The position numbers were made by a program, and so were the translations under genes. Shown here piece by piece: positions 17,355 to 26,499 of a stretch of DNA of 36,017 nt; position 1 is the first letter of the stretch, and the number at the start of each line of letters is the position of its first letter. The notes beneath the pieces are model-generated. The model did no database searches. It saw only the letters and a list, made by a program, of their open reading frames with translations, and had not been told where the DNA came from. The DNA lies in NCBI GenBank assembly GCA_006226965.1, contig SBGQ01000105.1:1-36017 (forward strand). Direction: 5' to 3'. The DNA is from a bacterium (lineage in GTDB: Bacteria > Bacteroidota > Rhodothermia > Balneolales > M1805).

Positions 17355-17651
17355 TGTCGTGCGATTTTATTGTGTGCCGATGTTTCTTGGGACTGAAATT
17401 AAATCTGATAACTCAGTTCAATTTTGAGCCCCAAAATTAAGCAAAACAAAAAGAAAAAAACGCTTTTTTTATGGTTTTAATAGGAATAAATATCAATTTA
17501 TATGGCTTTTTAAAACATGTAAACACAATTAGTGTAAATCGAGTATTTGAAAAATTAAAAACGAACTATATCTGAAATGTGTTAGGTTATGTACTGACAT
17601 GAATTATAAACACAAATTTCAGAGCGAAGTGCATCAAAAGATGTTTTGAGT
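17355..17651. other. AT-rich intergenic stretch, promoter region of kgd
   Basis: No open frame of note. On the minus strand TAATTTTG (17432-17439) fits the Bacteroidetes -7 element TAnnTTTG about 78 bases before the kgd start, but the usual TTG about 19-20 bases further upstream is not seen, so the promoter call is weak. The remainder is low-complexity A/T sequence. Confidence 0.35.
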
Positions 17652-17690
17652 TTCAAAAAAAAAGCCGAATAAATCGGCTTTTTTAATGTA
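17652..17690 (-). terminator. Terminator after the M28 peptidase gene
   Basis: An 11-bp perfect stem (17658-17668 with 17674-17684, core AGCCGA/TCGGCT, loop ATAAA) is flanked by A and T runs. On the minus strand the U tract comes from the A run before 17661. It lies about 16 bases after the peptidase stop codon. Confidence 0.88.
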
Positions 17691-17700
17691 TTTCTGTTGT

Positions 17701-19080
17701 TTATCTGATAAGTGTGCCCGGCATATCAGCTAATACATAAGCTAAAACAGCCATTGAAGCCACACATGAATTCACTTCTTTAGGGTCTAATTTGTCGATA
17801 TTGTCGGCTTCTGTGTGGTGATACCAGAAGTATTTTTCTCCGTTCACATTTAAGCCAAATCCCGGAACGCCTTCTTTCATTAGAGGACCGATATCTGCGC
17901 CGCCGCCGCCTTGTGTAATACTTCCTGCACCGATGGGTTCTAGTAACTTGGCAATTTCTTTAAGAACGGGCATGTTTTCAGGTTTTCCGCCAAATCCAAA
18001 TCCTGTTGCAGCAAAAACTCCGGCATCAGATTCAATAGCGGCAACATGTTTATCAACAAAAGTGGCAACGGAGTCTTTATAAACTTTTCCGCCTTCTAAA
18101 CCATTTTCTTCGTTAGTCCAGAATACAACCCGAATCGTACGTTTTGGACGTAGATTTAATTTTTTCAATAGTTTGATGGCTTCCCAAGAAACAACACAGC
18201 CTCCGGCATCGTCCATCGCACCCTGACCAACGTCCCAAGAGTCGATATGTCCGCCCATTACTACGATTTCATCCGGTTTTTCTGAACCTTTCCATTCAAC
18301 AACAAGATTCCTGGAAGCTGCCATTGGCAAGGTTTCGGCTTCCATGTAAAGTTTTAAAGTTACTTTTTCACCTTTTTCAGTTGTTCTTGCAATCCAATCA
18401 GCATCTTCTGTGGTTATAGCAGCGTGCGGAATCTTGCGAATGCCTTCTTCATATCTCATAACTCCAGTATGCGGTGTTTGCATGGAAAAACTTGCAACAG
18501 AACGAATAATAGAAGCAATAGCGCCCGCTTTTGAGGCTTCATTTGCACCTTGTGTTCGAATAGAAACCGTACCGCCATAAGTTGTAAATGGTTGATTAAT
18601 GAGTACGATTTTTCCCTGTGCTTTTTCCGGATAGTTTTTTAACTCTTCCAATGAAGCGTAAACAACAACTTCTCCTGTAATACCATCAGCGGGTGTTGCT
18701 ATAGAACCGCCCAATCCCAACATTGGAATTCTTTTTGAAACCGGTGAAATTAATTCTACATATTCATTACCGCGTTTCCAGTTTGGAACCATTACAGGTT
18801 GAGTATGAATATTTTCAAGACCATCTTCCGACATTTCTTTTTGAGCCCAATCAATAGCTTTTTCCAAGTTTTCACTGCCGCTGATTCTTGCAGGAAATTG
18901 GTCAACTAATTCCGTAAGTCGAGTGAAAACAGAACTGTCTTTCATGGCAGCCTGAATAATCTTTTCAGTTACTTTTTTATAGGCTTTAATGTCTTTGGGT
19001 TTTGCTTGTTGGGCTGAAACAGGTAAAATAAACGCACTAAGCAGGGCAGTGCCCATCAACAGTTTTTTCATAGACAACAA
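17701..19080 (-). CDS. Secreted M28 family zinc aminopeptidase/carboxypeptidase
   Basis: 459 residues. The more natural start is Met4 (19071), since MKKLLMGTALLSAFILPVSA is a standard signal peptide; the annotated Met1 only adds MLS. A PA (protease-associated) domain spans about 130-235. The M28 catalytic domain (about 255-459) shows all expected ligands: His278 (GGHIDSWD), Asp290 (GAMDDAGG), Glu324/325 (NEENG), Asp352 (ESDAG) and His421/422 (HHTEAD). It should be a periplasmic or extracellular di-zinc exopeptidase, most similar in layout to carboxypeptidase Q/PSMA-like aminopeptidases. It is divergent from the M3 oligopeptidase gene, which suggests a shared peptide-utilisation theme, though this is an inference. 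Confidence 0.9.
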   Translation of the reverse strand: MLSMKKLLMGTALLSAFILPVSAQQAKPKDIKAYKKVTEKIIQAAMKDSSVFTRLTELVDQFPARISGSENLEKAIDWAQKEMSEDGLENIHTQPVMVPNWKRGNEYVELISPVSKRIPMLGLGGSIATPADGITGEVVVYASLEELKNYPEKAQGKIVLINQPFTTYGGTVSIRTQGANEASKAGAIASIIRSVASFSMQTPHTGVMRYEEGIRKIPHAAITTEDADWIARTTEKGEKVTLKLYMEAETLPMAASRNLVVEWKGSEKPDEIVVMGGHIDSWDVGQGAMDDAGGCVVSWEAIKLLKKLNLRPKRTIRVVFWTNEENGLEGGKVYKDSVATFVDKHVAAIESDAGVFAATGFGFGGKPENMPVLKEIAKLLEPIGAGSITQGGGGADIGPLMKEGVPGFGLNVNGEKYFWYHHTEADNIDKLDPKEVNSCVASMAVLAYVLADMPGTLIR

Positions 19081-19241
19081 TTAAGATTCACGATTTTGAG
19101 TTCATCAAATAAATAAAAAATGAAAGAACTCAATTGTAAAATGAAATGAAATTTTTGAGCTTCAATTTTGCGTGATAATGCCTATCGGAATTGTCTATAT
19201 TTCGGGCGAAATTGAATCAAAAAGATAAAAAAACACAAAAT

Positions 19242-21035
19242 ATGTCAACCACTCACGGCGCTGAAACCGTTTTTTGGGACCTCAACGATTTGTACAACTC
19301 ATTAAGCAGTGAAGAGTTCAAAGCAGATAAAAAAAAGGCAGCTGAATTAGCTCAACAGTTCGAGAAAAACTGGAAGGGGAAAATGGAAACCCTCTCAGCA
19401 TCTGAGATGAAAATAATGTTGGATGAATATTCTGTTTTGGCTGATTTACTCTCAAAGTTACATTCGTATGTGTATTTAGTTTGGTCAACAGATACCATTA
19501 AAGCTGAACATGGTAAAGCTTTGGCAGAGATTGGAGATTTTTACGCTCAGTTAAGTCAGAATTTGGTTTTCTTTGATGTGGAGTGGGTTGGTGTAAGCGA
19601 TGTAAAAGCGAATGAACTCATTAATGCACCCGAATTAGCCAATGAGAAGTACTTTTTGGAAGTAAATCGCAAGATGAAGCCTTATACTTTGGATGAAAGT
19701 GCCGAGAAAATTATGGCAGCAAAATCTCCGACTGCACGTCAGGCTTGGGTTCGTTTTTTTGATGAGTTATTGGGCGCCGCTGAATTTGATTTGGATGGAA
19801 AGAAGTTATCTGAACAAGAAGTACTAAGTAAACTCCACGAAAGTGATCCTGATTTACGTAAACGTGCCGCAGATTCGTTAACCGCAACATTTTCTTCACT
19901 AAGTCGCCAATTAACGTTCATTTTTAACACTATTCTTCAGGATAAAGCTTCGAATGACGGTTTACGCAACATGCCGGATTGGATTAGTTCTAGGCATTTA
20001 GCTAATCAGATTGATGATGCTACTGTTCAAACTTTAGTTGACTCTGTGACAGAAAGTTATGGACTCGTTCAGCGTTATTATACCTTGAAAGCGAAGTTAC
20101 TCGGACTCGAAAAATTAAAAGATTATGACCGCTATGCTCCATTGTTGAAAGCCGAAACTACTATTTCTTGGGATGATGCCAGAAAAATAGTTTTAGATTC
20201 ATTCGGAGCATTTGATTCCAGAATAAAAGACATCACCGCAAAGTTTTTCGATAACAATTGGATAGATGCGGCTATTCGTCCGGGTAAGAGAAGCGGTGCG
20301 TATGCTTCCAGTTCAGCGAATTCAGTACATCCATACGTATTTATGAATTATGACGGAAAAATTCGTGATGTGCAGACATTAGCTCATGAATTGGGACATG
20401 GTGTACACATGTATTTATCGCAAAAGCAAGGGCCGCTTTTATCAGACACTCCGCTAACAACTGCTGAGACAGCATCTGTTTTTGGCGAGATGTTAGTTTT
20501 CCAAAAGTTAAAATCCGGCCTAACAGACCCCAAAGAAAAGTTAGCGCTACTTCTTGGTAAGATTGATGATACTATTGCAACGGTTTACAGACAAGTATCA
20601 ATGAATCGTTTCGAGCATTCCATTCATACAGCCAGAAGAACAGAGGGTGAACTCTCTACTGAGCGTTTTTCAGAGTTATGGAGAAAATCCCAAACCGATT
20701 TATACGGCGATTCTGTAGAATTAACGCCAAATTATGATTTGTGGTGGTGTTATATTCCGCACTTTTTGCATACGCCGGGTTATGTTTATGCCTACGCTTT
20801 TGGTGAATTATTGGTTTTAGCTTTGTATGAGTTATATAAACAAGGAAAACCGGGATTTGAAGACACTTATGTTGAACTATTAAGTGCAGGCGGCTCAAGA
20901 AAACCGGAAGAATTAGTCGGTATGTTTGGATTCGATATTCAATCCGCTGATTTTTGGAAATCCGGAATTCGAGTAGTAGAATCAATGATAGAAGAAGCTG
21001 AAGAATTAGCAACAGTGTTAGGATATGGCAATTAA
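19242..21035 (+). CDS. pepF: M3 family oligoendopeptidase F
   Basis: 597 residues from the ATG at 19242 (MSTTHGAETVFWDLNDL), which matches the family N-terminus; an upstream TTG at 19191 would add 17 poorly conserved residues and is rejected. The zinc-binding motif is HELGHG (His382, Glu383, His386) preceded by VQTLA, with the third ligand in TAETASVFGEM (Glu), and the substrate-positioning YxxxF region HTPGYVYAYAFGELL is near the C-terminus. No signal peptide, so cytoplasmic. It cleaves short peptides (roughly 5-20 residues) in peptide recycling. The stop codon overlaps the start of the next gene by 11 bases, so the two are translationally linked. Confidence 0.92.
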   Translation: MSTTHGAETVFWDLNDLYNSLSSEEFKADKKKAAELAQQFEKNWKGKMETLSASEMKIMLDEYSVLADLLSKLHSYVYLVWSTDTIKAEHGKALAEIGDFYAQLSQNLVFFDVEWVGVSDVKANELINAPELANEKYFLEVNRKMKPYTLDESAEKIMAAKSPTARQAWVRFFDELLGAAEFDLDGKKLSEQEVLSKLHESDPDLRKRAADSLTATFSSLSRQLTFIFNTILQDKASNDGLRNMPDWISSRHLANQIDDATVQTLVDSVTESYGLVQRYYTLKAKLLGLEKLKDYDRYAPLLKAETTISWDDARKIVLDSFGAFDSRIKDITAKFFDNNWIDAAIRPGKRSGAYASSSANSVHPYVFMNYDGKIRDVQTLAHELGHGVHMYLSQKQGPLLSDTPLTTAETASVFGEMLVFQKLKSGLTDPKEKLALLLGKIDDTIATVYRQVSMNRFEHSIHTARRTEGELSTERFSELWRKSQTDLYGDSVELTPNYDLWWCYIPHFLHTPGYVYAYAFGELLVLALYELYKQGKPGFEDTYVELLSAGGSRKPEELVGMFGFDIQSADFWKSGIRVVESMIEEAEELATVLGYGN

Positions 21036-22533
21036 AACAGTTCCTCAATTCAGTACTAAAAAAGACGATTTAGGGGAAAAACGAGAAGAAAAAGTTCAGA
21101 AGCAGTTTAAAATGGTGCTTTCAGAGTTAATTCAGCTCTTGAGAACATCAACTGATACAGAGACGGTTTATCTCTATTGGGTGAATAAACACCGTGGGCA
21201 ATTGGTGTTGGAATCGGTTGCTACTCGTGTTAATAATACCATGTTTCAAGATCGTGTTGCCTTCGAAAATCATTTTCTAAACGATTATTTAGATATTACA
21301 GAGCCAATTATTATTGAAGTTGGCAAACATATTTCTGCTGAACAACTCACACATTATTATAACACGGTTCCGGTTCGATACATCACCTTAATTCCATTTA
21401 TAAACAATGGAGAAACAGTTGCTGTAACAGCGCTAGAAAGCAAGTTTAACAGCTTACGAGACGATGAAGAAGAGGCGATTGAAGCGTATGCTTTGGCACT
21501 AGGACATTTGCTTCATACCTATATGGAATTAAGTGATTTGTCCGAAAATCAAGCACAATGGATTCAGTATTCTGAACAGCTTGATAAAGTATTAAACCAA
21601 AGAAATACAGTTAGTCTGATTCAACAAGCTATGCAGCTTATTCAGAAGAATATGCGTTATGGTGGAGTGAGCTTTTTAACCAGAAACTTGGAAGAATGGT
21701 CAGTTGTGGCAAATGCAGAACAAGCGTTTAATGCACTTCCACTTGGTTTAGGTCTCGATGAACAAACGATTGTGTATGAAGCACTTCAAACCGGAAAGCC
21801 TGTTTTTAATATTCATTTTAACGGAAACCCCAAGCGTGTAAATGTTGCTGAACCTATGAGTAATGGTGCTACATTAGCAGTTCCATTGCTGGTTAATGAT
21901 AGAAGGCAAGGGGTTTTTGTCTGTTATGATGAAAATCCATTGATTTTTAATGAGTCGACCAAACACAAAATTATAAACACAGTACGTTCAGTTGCATTAA
22001 AACTAGAATCGCCAAAATTTGGTTCAAGTGTAGATAAAGACTTATTCGCTGTTGTCCATGGCTTATTAGACCCTGACTTCTGGAGAGCTACTTTAGCAAC
22101 AGAAATAAAAAGAGCCAGAATCTATCCGAAAACCAAATCCTACTTTGGTTTTATGACAATTGGTGATTTGCAGTCCATTCGTTCAAAATATCGATTGGAT
22201 GATTTACAAAAAATGCAGTTCGATGTTGTTCGTTTGGCAAACCCGTCTCAACTAGGCATTGCCGGAATGTTAGGTCAGTTCTCTGATTACGTTTATGCGT
22301 TTATTATTCAGGGTACAGATGATCAAAGTATTACAAAATGGGTGAAAGCTGTAAACAAAGTATTTCAGCAACCGATTGTGATGAAGGACGGAAGTACGAA
22401 AACCATTCGAATGCATTTTGGATTTACCTATATCAGAGAAGATGTTTCTGATGAAGAACAAGTTATCAGCGAAGCAAAAACTGCACTTTCTCATGCTTTA
22501 AAGAATCCGGACGTTCCCGTTTTTGAATATTAA
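21025..22533 (+). CDS. Tandem-GAF protein with degenerate GGDEF-like domain
   Basis: 502 residues, soluble. A GAF-like domain at about 30-168 (ESVATRVNN, YITLIPFINNGETVAVTALE) is followed by a second at about 185-328 (MRYGGVSFLTRN, GATLAVPLLVNDRRQGVFVC). The C-terminal part (about 345-500) follows the GGDEF fold: a LLDPDFWRATLATEIKRARI opening, FGFMTIGDLQSIRSKYRLDD where active cyclases have IDxFKxIND, QFSDYVYAFI where GGDEF should be, MHFGFTYI for the SIG strand and AKTALSHALKN for the final ADxALYxAK helix. The metal and substrate residues are gone, so it is probably not a diguanylate cyclase but a binding or scaffold domain. The start codon lies inside the pepF 3' end (11-base overlap). 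The function is unknown; this domain reading is mine and has not been tested by profile search. Confidence 0.7.
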   Translation: MAIKTVPQFSTKKDDLGEKREEKVQKQFKMVLSELIQLLRTSTDTETVYLYWVNKHRGQLVLESVATRVNNTMFQDRVAFENHFLNDYLDITEPIIIEVGKHISAEQLTHYYNTVPVRYITLIPFINNGETVAVTALESKFNSLRDDEEEAIEAYALALGHLLHTYMELSDLSENQAQWIQYSEQLDKVLNQRNTVSLIQQAMQLIQKNMRYGGVSFLTRNLEEWSVVANAEQAFNALPLGLGLDEQTIVYEALQTGKPVFNIHFNGNPKRVNVAEPMSNGATLAVPLLVNDRRQGVFVCYDENPLIFNESTKHKIINTVRSVALKLESPKFGSSVDKDLFAVVHGLLDPDFWRATLATEIKRARIYPKTKSYFGFMTIGDLQSIRSKYRLDDLQKMQFDVVRLANPSQLGIAGMLGQFSDYVYAFIIQGTDDQSITKWVKAVNKVFQQPIVMKDGSTKTIRMHFGFTYIREDVSDEEQVISEAKTALSHALKNPDVPVFEY

Positions 22534-22556
22534 TAACTTTCAAATTTCCTAAAGAA

Positions 22557-22590
22557 GGCCGTTTAATTAAAAAGTTGAACGGCTTTTTTA
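22557..22590 (+). terminator. Terminator after the pepF operon
   Basis: GCCGTTTAA (22558-22566) pairs with TTGAACGGC (22575-22583, one wobble), followed by six T. It lies 24 bases after the GAF protein stop, and its T run touches the stop codon of the convergent DUF6265 gene. Confidence 0.88.
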
Positions 22591-23106
22591 TTGGTTGGTG
22601 TAAGCGAATTTTACTTCTTCCGTTTTACCTTTGTCGTGAATTACAACGTAAATGTTTAGTTCGGTTTGCGAAACTCGCTCAAATGTGAACCCATCGAAAT
22701 AAGCTTTATTCTGTTCAAGTTTTACTAAACGGGATTCGATTTTCTCGTTTTGCTTTTCCCATCCATTTAGATTTTCGTGGAAATGTTTTAGGCGAAACAC
22801 CAAAGTGCCATTTTCTTCGGAAATCGTACAAATTTCATAGAATTCTACTTTATTGTTTGATACTAATTTAAACACACACATCATGGAATTACCGAGTGGC
22901 GGAGTCCAAAGTTCTTCTGTTTGTCCGCCAAAAGCTTCGCCTTTCCAGTGTCCGGCAATCCATGCTACATCAGTAATTGTTGCTTTAGGTGAGCCGATAG
23001 AGTCAGCATAGCTAAGTGTATGTGTTGCATTTTTTTGAGCGTGCAGTGGCGATATTGATATTAAAAACAGAACCGTGAGAAGTAAACAAGAAAAACGTGA
23101 ACCCAT
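22588..23106 (-). CDS. Exported DUF6265 family protein
   Basis: 172 residues with a signal peptide (about 1-23, ending SPLHAQ). The mature part matches the DUF6265 pattern: WIAGHWKGE at about 49-57, TEELWTPPLGNSMMCVFKLV, FYEICTISEENGTLVFRLKH, then NGWEKQNEK and a final FDGFTFERVSQ. The fold is expected to be a small lipocalin/FABP-like barrel; no biochemical role is established to my knowledge. It is a single gene, convergent with the pepF operon and divergent from deoB. The MGSRF start is the only ATG in frame near the signal peptide. Confidence 0.82.
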   Translation of the reverse strand: MGSRFSCLLLTVLFLISISPLHAQKNATHTLSYADSIGSPKATITDVAWIAGHWKGEAFGGQTEELWTPPLGNSMMCVFKLVSNNKVEFYEICTISEENGTLVFRLKHFHENLNGWEKQNEKIESRLVKLEQNKAYFDGFTFERVSQTELNIYVVIHDKGKTEEVKFAYTNQ

Positions 23107-23246
23107 AATCGTATGAAATCAAATAAATAATGAATGGGGAGTATAGTGAAATCGAGACATCATTCATAAAAGAAATGGGGGCTTTGTAGTTTTAAAAATG
23201 CTTAAATTCATGGTTCAAATTTTGAAGGATTAGTCAAAAACTGTTT

Positions 23247-24413
23247 ATGGGAAATTTTTATTTAGTTGTACTTGATGGAGTTGGATGCGGACATCAGGAA
23301 GATGCCGGCGATTACGGCGATTTCGGCTCAAATACACTCGGACATGTAAGCGCTGTTACTCAAGTTCAATTACCGAATATGCAGAAATTGGGATTGGGAA
23401 ATATTATCCCGCTAGATTCTGTTCCGCCAGTGAAAAACCCCATTGCATCAGTTGGAAAAATGCGCGAGGTATCGAAAGGTAAAGATTCAACTACCGGACA
23501 TTGGGAAATAGCCGGTGTGCAACTAGAACAACCGTTTCCAACCTATCCGAACGGTTTTCCAGATTCAGTTTTAGCTGATTTTATGCAAGCTACAGGCACA
23601 AATCAGGTTTTGGCTAATAAACCATATTCAGGAACAACGGTGATTGATTTGTTTGGTGAAGAGCACATGAAAACGGGTCAGCCTATTGTGTATACATCTG
23701 CCGATTCAGTGTTTCAAATTGCTGCGCATATTGACGTTGTACCACTAGATAAACTTTATGAATGGTGTGATATCGCCAGAAATCAAATCATGCAAGGCGA
23801 GCATTTGGTCGGTAGGGTAATTGCTCGTCCATTTAAAGGAAAACCGGGTGCTTTTGAGCGTGTTTCAGAAAAAAGAAAAGATTATTCGGCTGTTCCTCCA
23901 AAACATGCACTTCCAGAACATTTGCTGTCTTGTGGAATCAAGACCTATTCAATCGGAAAAATTGTTGATTTATTTGCGGGAGTTGGTTTTAATCAATACA
24001 GAAAAACAACCAATAATGCAGAAGGTATTGCGCAGTTATTAAGTGCAATGAAAGCAGTAGAGGAAAGTTTTGTATTTGTGAATTTAATTGATTTCGACCA
24101 ATTATTTGGACATCGTTTAGATCCTCAGGGTTTTGCAGGTTCTTTGGAAGAGTTCGACCGGGCAGTTCCGGCAATCGTTAATAATTTGAAAGCTGATGAT
24201 GTTTTGGTGATTACTGCCGACCATGGAAACGACCCTGTTGGAACCAATACAGATCATGCAAGAGAATTTGTTCCCTTGGTTGTACTTGCAGAGAATCAGG
24301 ATTTAGCAAAGGATTTAGGCACAAGAGAAACGTTTTCCGATTTAGCTGCAACAGTTTGTAGTTATTTCAAGGTTGAAAACCCTTACACCGCTTTTGCAAA
24401 ACCATTGTTTTAA
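23247..24413 (+). CDS. deoB: Phosphopentomutase
   Basis: 388 residues, the usual size of DeoB. Metal and catalytic motifs of the alkaline-phosphatase superfamily are present: VVLDGVGCG near the N-terminus, KGKDSTTGHWEIAG (phosphorylated Thr region), DFDQLFGHRLDPQGFA, ADHGNDP and TDHAREFVPL. It interconverts ribose-1-phosphate or deoxyribose-1-phosphate with the 5-phosphates in nucleoside salvage, in the cytoplasm. No deoA/C/D or other nucleoside gene is beside it in the window. The start ATG follows an A/T-rich leader; the deoB-DUF6265 divergent space is 140 bases. No obvious terminator follows. Confidence 0.95.
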   Translation: MGNFYLVVLDGVGCGHQEDAGDYGDFGSNTLGHVSAVTQVQLPNMQKLGLGNIIPLDSVPPVKNPIASVGKMREVSKGKDSTTGHWEIAGVQLEQPFPTYPNGFPDSVLADFMQATGTNQVLANKPYSGTTVIDLFGEEHMKTGQPIVYTSADSVFQIAAHIDVVPLDKLYEWCDIARNQIMQGEHLVGRVIARPFKGKPGAFERVSEKRKDYSAVPPKHALPEHLLSCGIKTYSIGKIVDLFAGVGFNQYRKTTNNAEGIAQLLSAMKAVEESFVFVNLIDFDQLFGHRLDPQGFAGSLEEFDRAVPAIVNNLKADDVLVITADHGNDPVGTNTDHAREFVPLVVLAENQDLAKDLGTRETFSDLAATVCSYFKVENPYTAFAKPLF

Positions 24414-24583
24414 TTGAGTTTCATAAACTGCTAAAAAACACATATATTTCAGGCTATTTTTGATTAAAAATGTGTACAAAGTTCTTGAATAATTGATTTC
24501 TAGCGCTTAGTATTCCGATTAAGTATCGTAATTCAAAGTCGATACTCTTTAATCTTTGATAGATAACACTTTAACCGATTTCT

Positions 24584-25468
24584 GTGGCAAGACAAAAGAA
24601 AAAAGATGCGAATAATTTTTCCTCGAGTGGGATATCCATTCGTGAGTCGCAATCTTTAGAGCGATACTTGCAGGAAATCAGTAAAGTGCCTTTGATTACG
24701 GCAGATGATGAGGTGCGATTAGCGCGTGAAATTCAGGCCGGAAGTCAAGAAGCGTTGGAAGAACTCACCAAAGCAAATCTCCGATTCGTTATTTCAGTTG
24801 CGAAGCAGTACCAAAATCAAGGCCTTTCACTTATCGATTTAATCAATGAAGGCAATATCGGACTAATAAAGGCTGCTAAACGATTTGACGAAACACGTGG
24901 CTTCAAATTTATTTCATATGCCGTTTGGTGGATTAAACAATCCATTTTACAGGCATTGGCTGAAAACTCAAGAACAGTTCGTTTGCCACTGAATAAAATT
25001 GGTGAAATTTCAAAAATCAACAAAGAATATGCAAAACTAGAGCAGATTTTAAACAGAGAACCAACCCCGGCTGAGCTTGCAGAAGCATTAGAAATGACTG
25101 AGTCGGATGTTAGCGCTCTAAAGAAATATTCTGCCGGTGATGTATCCGTTCATTCTCCGTTTTCTCAAGGTGAAGAAAGCACACTTCTGGATGTTATGGA
25201 AAACAAGGAAACTCCAAACCCGGACAATGAACTCATAAGTGAGTCGTTGAAAATGGACATTGAACGAGCATTATCAAAATTAACTGAACGAGAAGCCGAT
25301 GTGGTTCGTTTATATTTTGGAATTGGTACTGATCACGCCGCAACTTTAGAAGAAATAGGCGAAAAATTTGATCTCACTCGTGAACGAGTTCGACAAATTA
25401 AAGAAAAAGCGTTGCGTAAGTTACGTCATCATAACCGTTCTTTAGCTTTAAAAACATACATCGGATAA
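24584..25468 (+). CDS. rpoD: Primary-type RNA polymerase sigma-70 factor (paralog 1)
   Basis: 294 residues, GTG start ([11 protein letters not shown]), no ATG suitable. It has the compact Bacteroidetes RpoD layout without region 1.1: region 1.2 ([18 protein letters not shown]), region 2 ([40 protein letters not shown]), region 3 (about 120-205) and region 4 ([20 protein letters not shown]) with the -35-binding helix. It matches the canonical sequence of Bacteroidetes RpoD more closely than the next gene does, so it is the better candidate for the housekeeping factor. 170 bases lie upstream; TATTTTTG in that space fits the -7 TAnnTTTG pattern but lacks an obvious -33 TTG. Followed after 59 bases by a second sigma gene. 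Confidence 0.92.
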   Translation: MARQKKKDANNFSSSGISIRESQSLERYLQEISKVPLITADDEVRLAREIQAGSQEALEELTKANLRFVISVAKQYQNQGLSLIDLINEGNIGLIKAAKRFDETRGFKFISYAVWWIKQSILQALAENSRTVRLPLNKIGEISKINKEYAKLEQILNREPTPAELAEALEMTESDVSALKKYSAGDVSVHSPFSQGEESTLLDVMENKETPNPDNELISESLKMDIERALSKLTEREADVVRLYFGIGTDHAATLEEIGEKFDLTRERVRQIKEKALRKLRHHNRSLALKTYIG

Positions 25469-25527
25469 CCTGCTTTAACGAGCAAGAATATAACTGCTAA
25501 CAAAATCATTAAAACCGTTTAAAACCT

Positions 25528-26406
25528 ATGGCAAGAAAAAAAAGAGAAGCAGCATCTCTGGCAACAAGTGGAATTTCAATTGCGGAATCAAAAGCAATTG
25601 ATTTGTACTTAAAAGAGATTTCAAAACTGCCTCTGATTACAGCCGAAGAAGAAGTAATACTCGCAAGAAAAATTCAAGCCGGTGATAAAGCCGCTTTGGA
25701 CAAATTAATCACGTCAAACTTACGTTTCGTTGTTTCTGTTGCTAAACAATATCAGAACCAAGGTTTATCATTAATTGACCTTATCAACGAAGGTAACGTG
25801 GGTTTGATTAAAGCTGCACACCGTTTCGATGAAACTCGTGGTTTTAAATTTATTTCATATGCAGTATGGTGGATTAAGCAGTCAATCCGTCAGGCTTTAG
25901 ATGAAAAAGCTAAAACTGTTCGTCTGCCTTTGAATAAAGCCGCTGATATTATGAAACTCAGCAAGGCTCGTTTCAAGCTAAACCAAATTTACAAGCGTGA
26001 ACCTTCTGTTGGTGAATTGGCTGATGAAACAGGATTTACAGAAACCTATATCGCAGATTTGATGCGCTATGCATCATCAGATGTTTCTTTCGACAGTCCG
26101 TTTGCTACCGGTGAAGATTCTACTTTATTGGATGTAATGGCCAATCAGGATACACCCGATCCTGATAACGAATTGATGAAAGATTCCTTGAAAATGGAAA
26201 TCGAACGTGCATTTTCTAAGCTAACTCAACGCGAAGCTGAAGTAGTGCGTCTCTATTTTGGAATCGGACGTGAGCACTCTTTAACACTTGAAGAAATTGG
26301 TGAGCGTTTTGATTTAACACGTGAACGTGTACGCCAAATTAAAGAAAAAGCATTGCGTAAATTGCGTCACAATTCAAGAAATTCAGTGTTGCTTACTTAT
26401 ATCTAA
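25528..26406 (+). CDS. Primary-type RNA polymerase sigma-70 factor (paralog 2)
   Basis: 292 residues, start ATG with [20 protein letters not shown]. Same domain order as the gene before it, with a nearly identical -10 helix ([14 protein letters not shown]) and an identical -35 recognition helix ([20 protein letters not shown]). Differences cluster in regions 1.2 and 3 ([20 protein letters not shown]). Likely arose by tandem duplication and should recognise very similar promoters; a group 2 (stationary-phase or stress) role is plausible but unproven. The 59-base gap has no terminator, so the pair is probably co-transcribed. A terminator follows the stop. Confidence 0.92.
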   Translation: MARKKREAASLATSGISIAESKAIDLYLKEISKLPLITAEEEVILARKIQAGDKAALDKLITSNLRFVVSVAKQYQNQGLSLIDLINEGNVGLIKAAHRFDETRGFKFISYAVWWIKQSIRQALDEKAKTVRLPLNKAADIMKLSKARFKLNQIYKREPSVGELADETGFTETYIADLMRYASSDVSFDSPFATGEDSTLLDVMANQDTPDPDNELMKDSLKMEIERAFSKLTQREAEVVRLYFGIGREHSLTLEEIGERFDLTRERVRQIKEKALRKLRHNSRNSVLLTYI

Positions 26407-26427
26407 CACGAAATTCATCGAAAAAAT

Positions 26428-26454
26428 TAAAGCCGGTTTATCCGGCTTTTTTTA
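26428..26454 (+). terminator. Terminator after the sigma factor pair
   Basis: AAAGCCGG (26429-26436) pairs perfectly with CCGGCTTT (26442-26449), loop TTTAT, followed by T4. It lies about 22 bases after the sigma gene stop. Confidence 0.9.
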
Positions 26455-26499
26455 TGTTCTGTGGTTGTTAATGGTTTTACTACGTTGAAAGTTCACTCT

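Noticed and set aside
19191-19241. N-terminal extension of pepF from a TTG codon
   Set aside because: Adds lysine-rich residues unlike the family; the ATG at 19242 fits the known start.
20656-21048. A 130-codon minus-strand frame opposite the pepF 3' end
   Set aside because: Lies entirely within well-supported M3 peptidase coding sequence; composition is hydrophobic-repetitive as expected from a reverse-frame shadow.
26461-26499. GTG start for the esterase
   Set aside because: Would place 13 residues before a perfect signal peptide starting at 26500.
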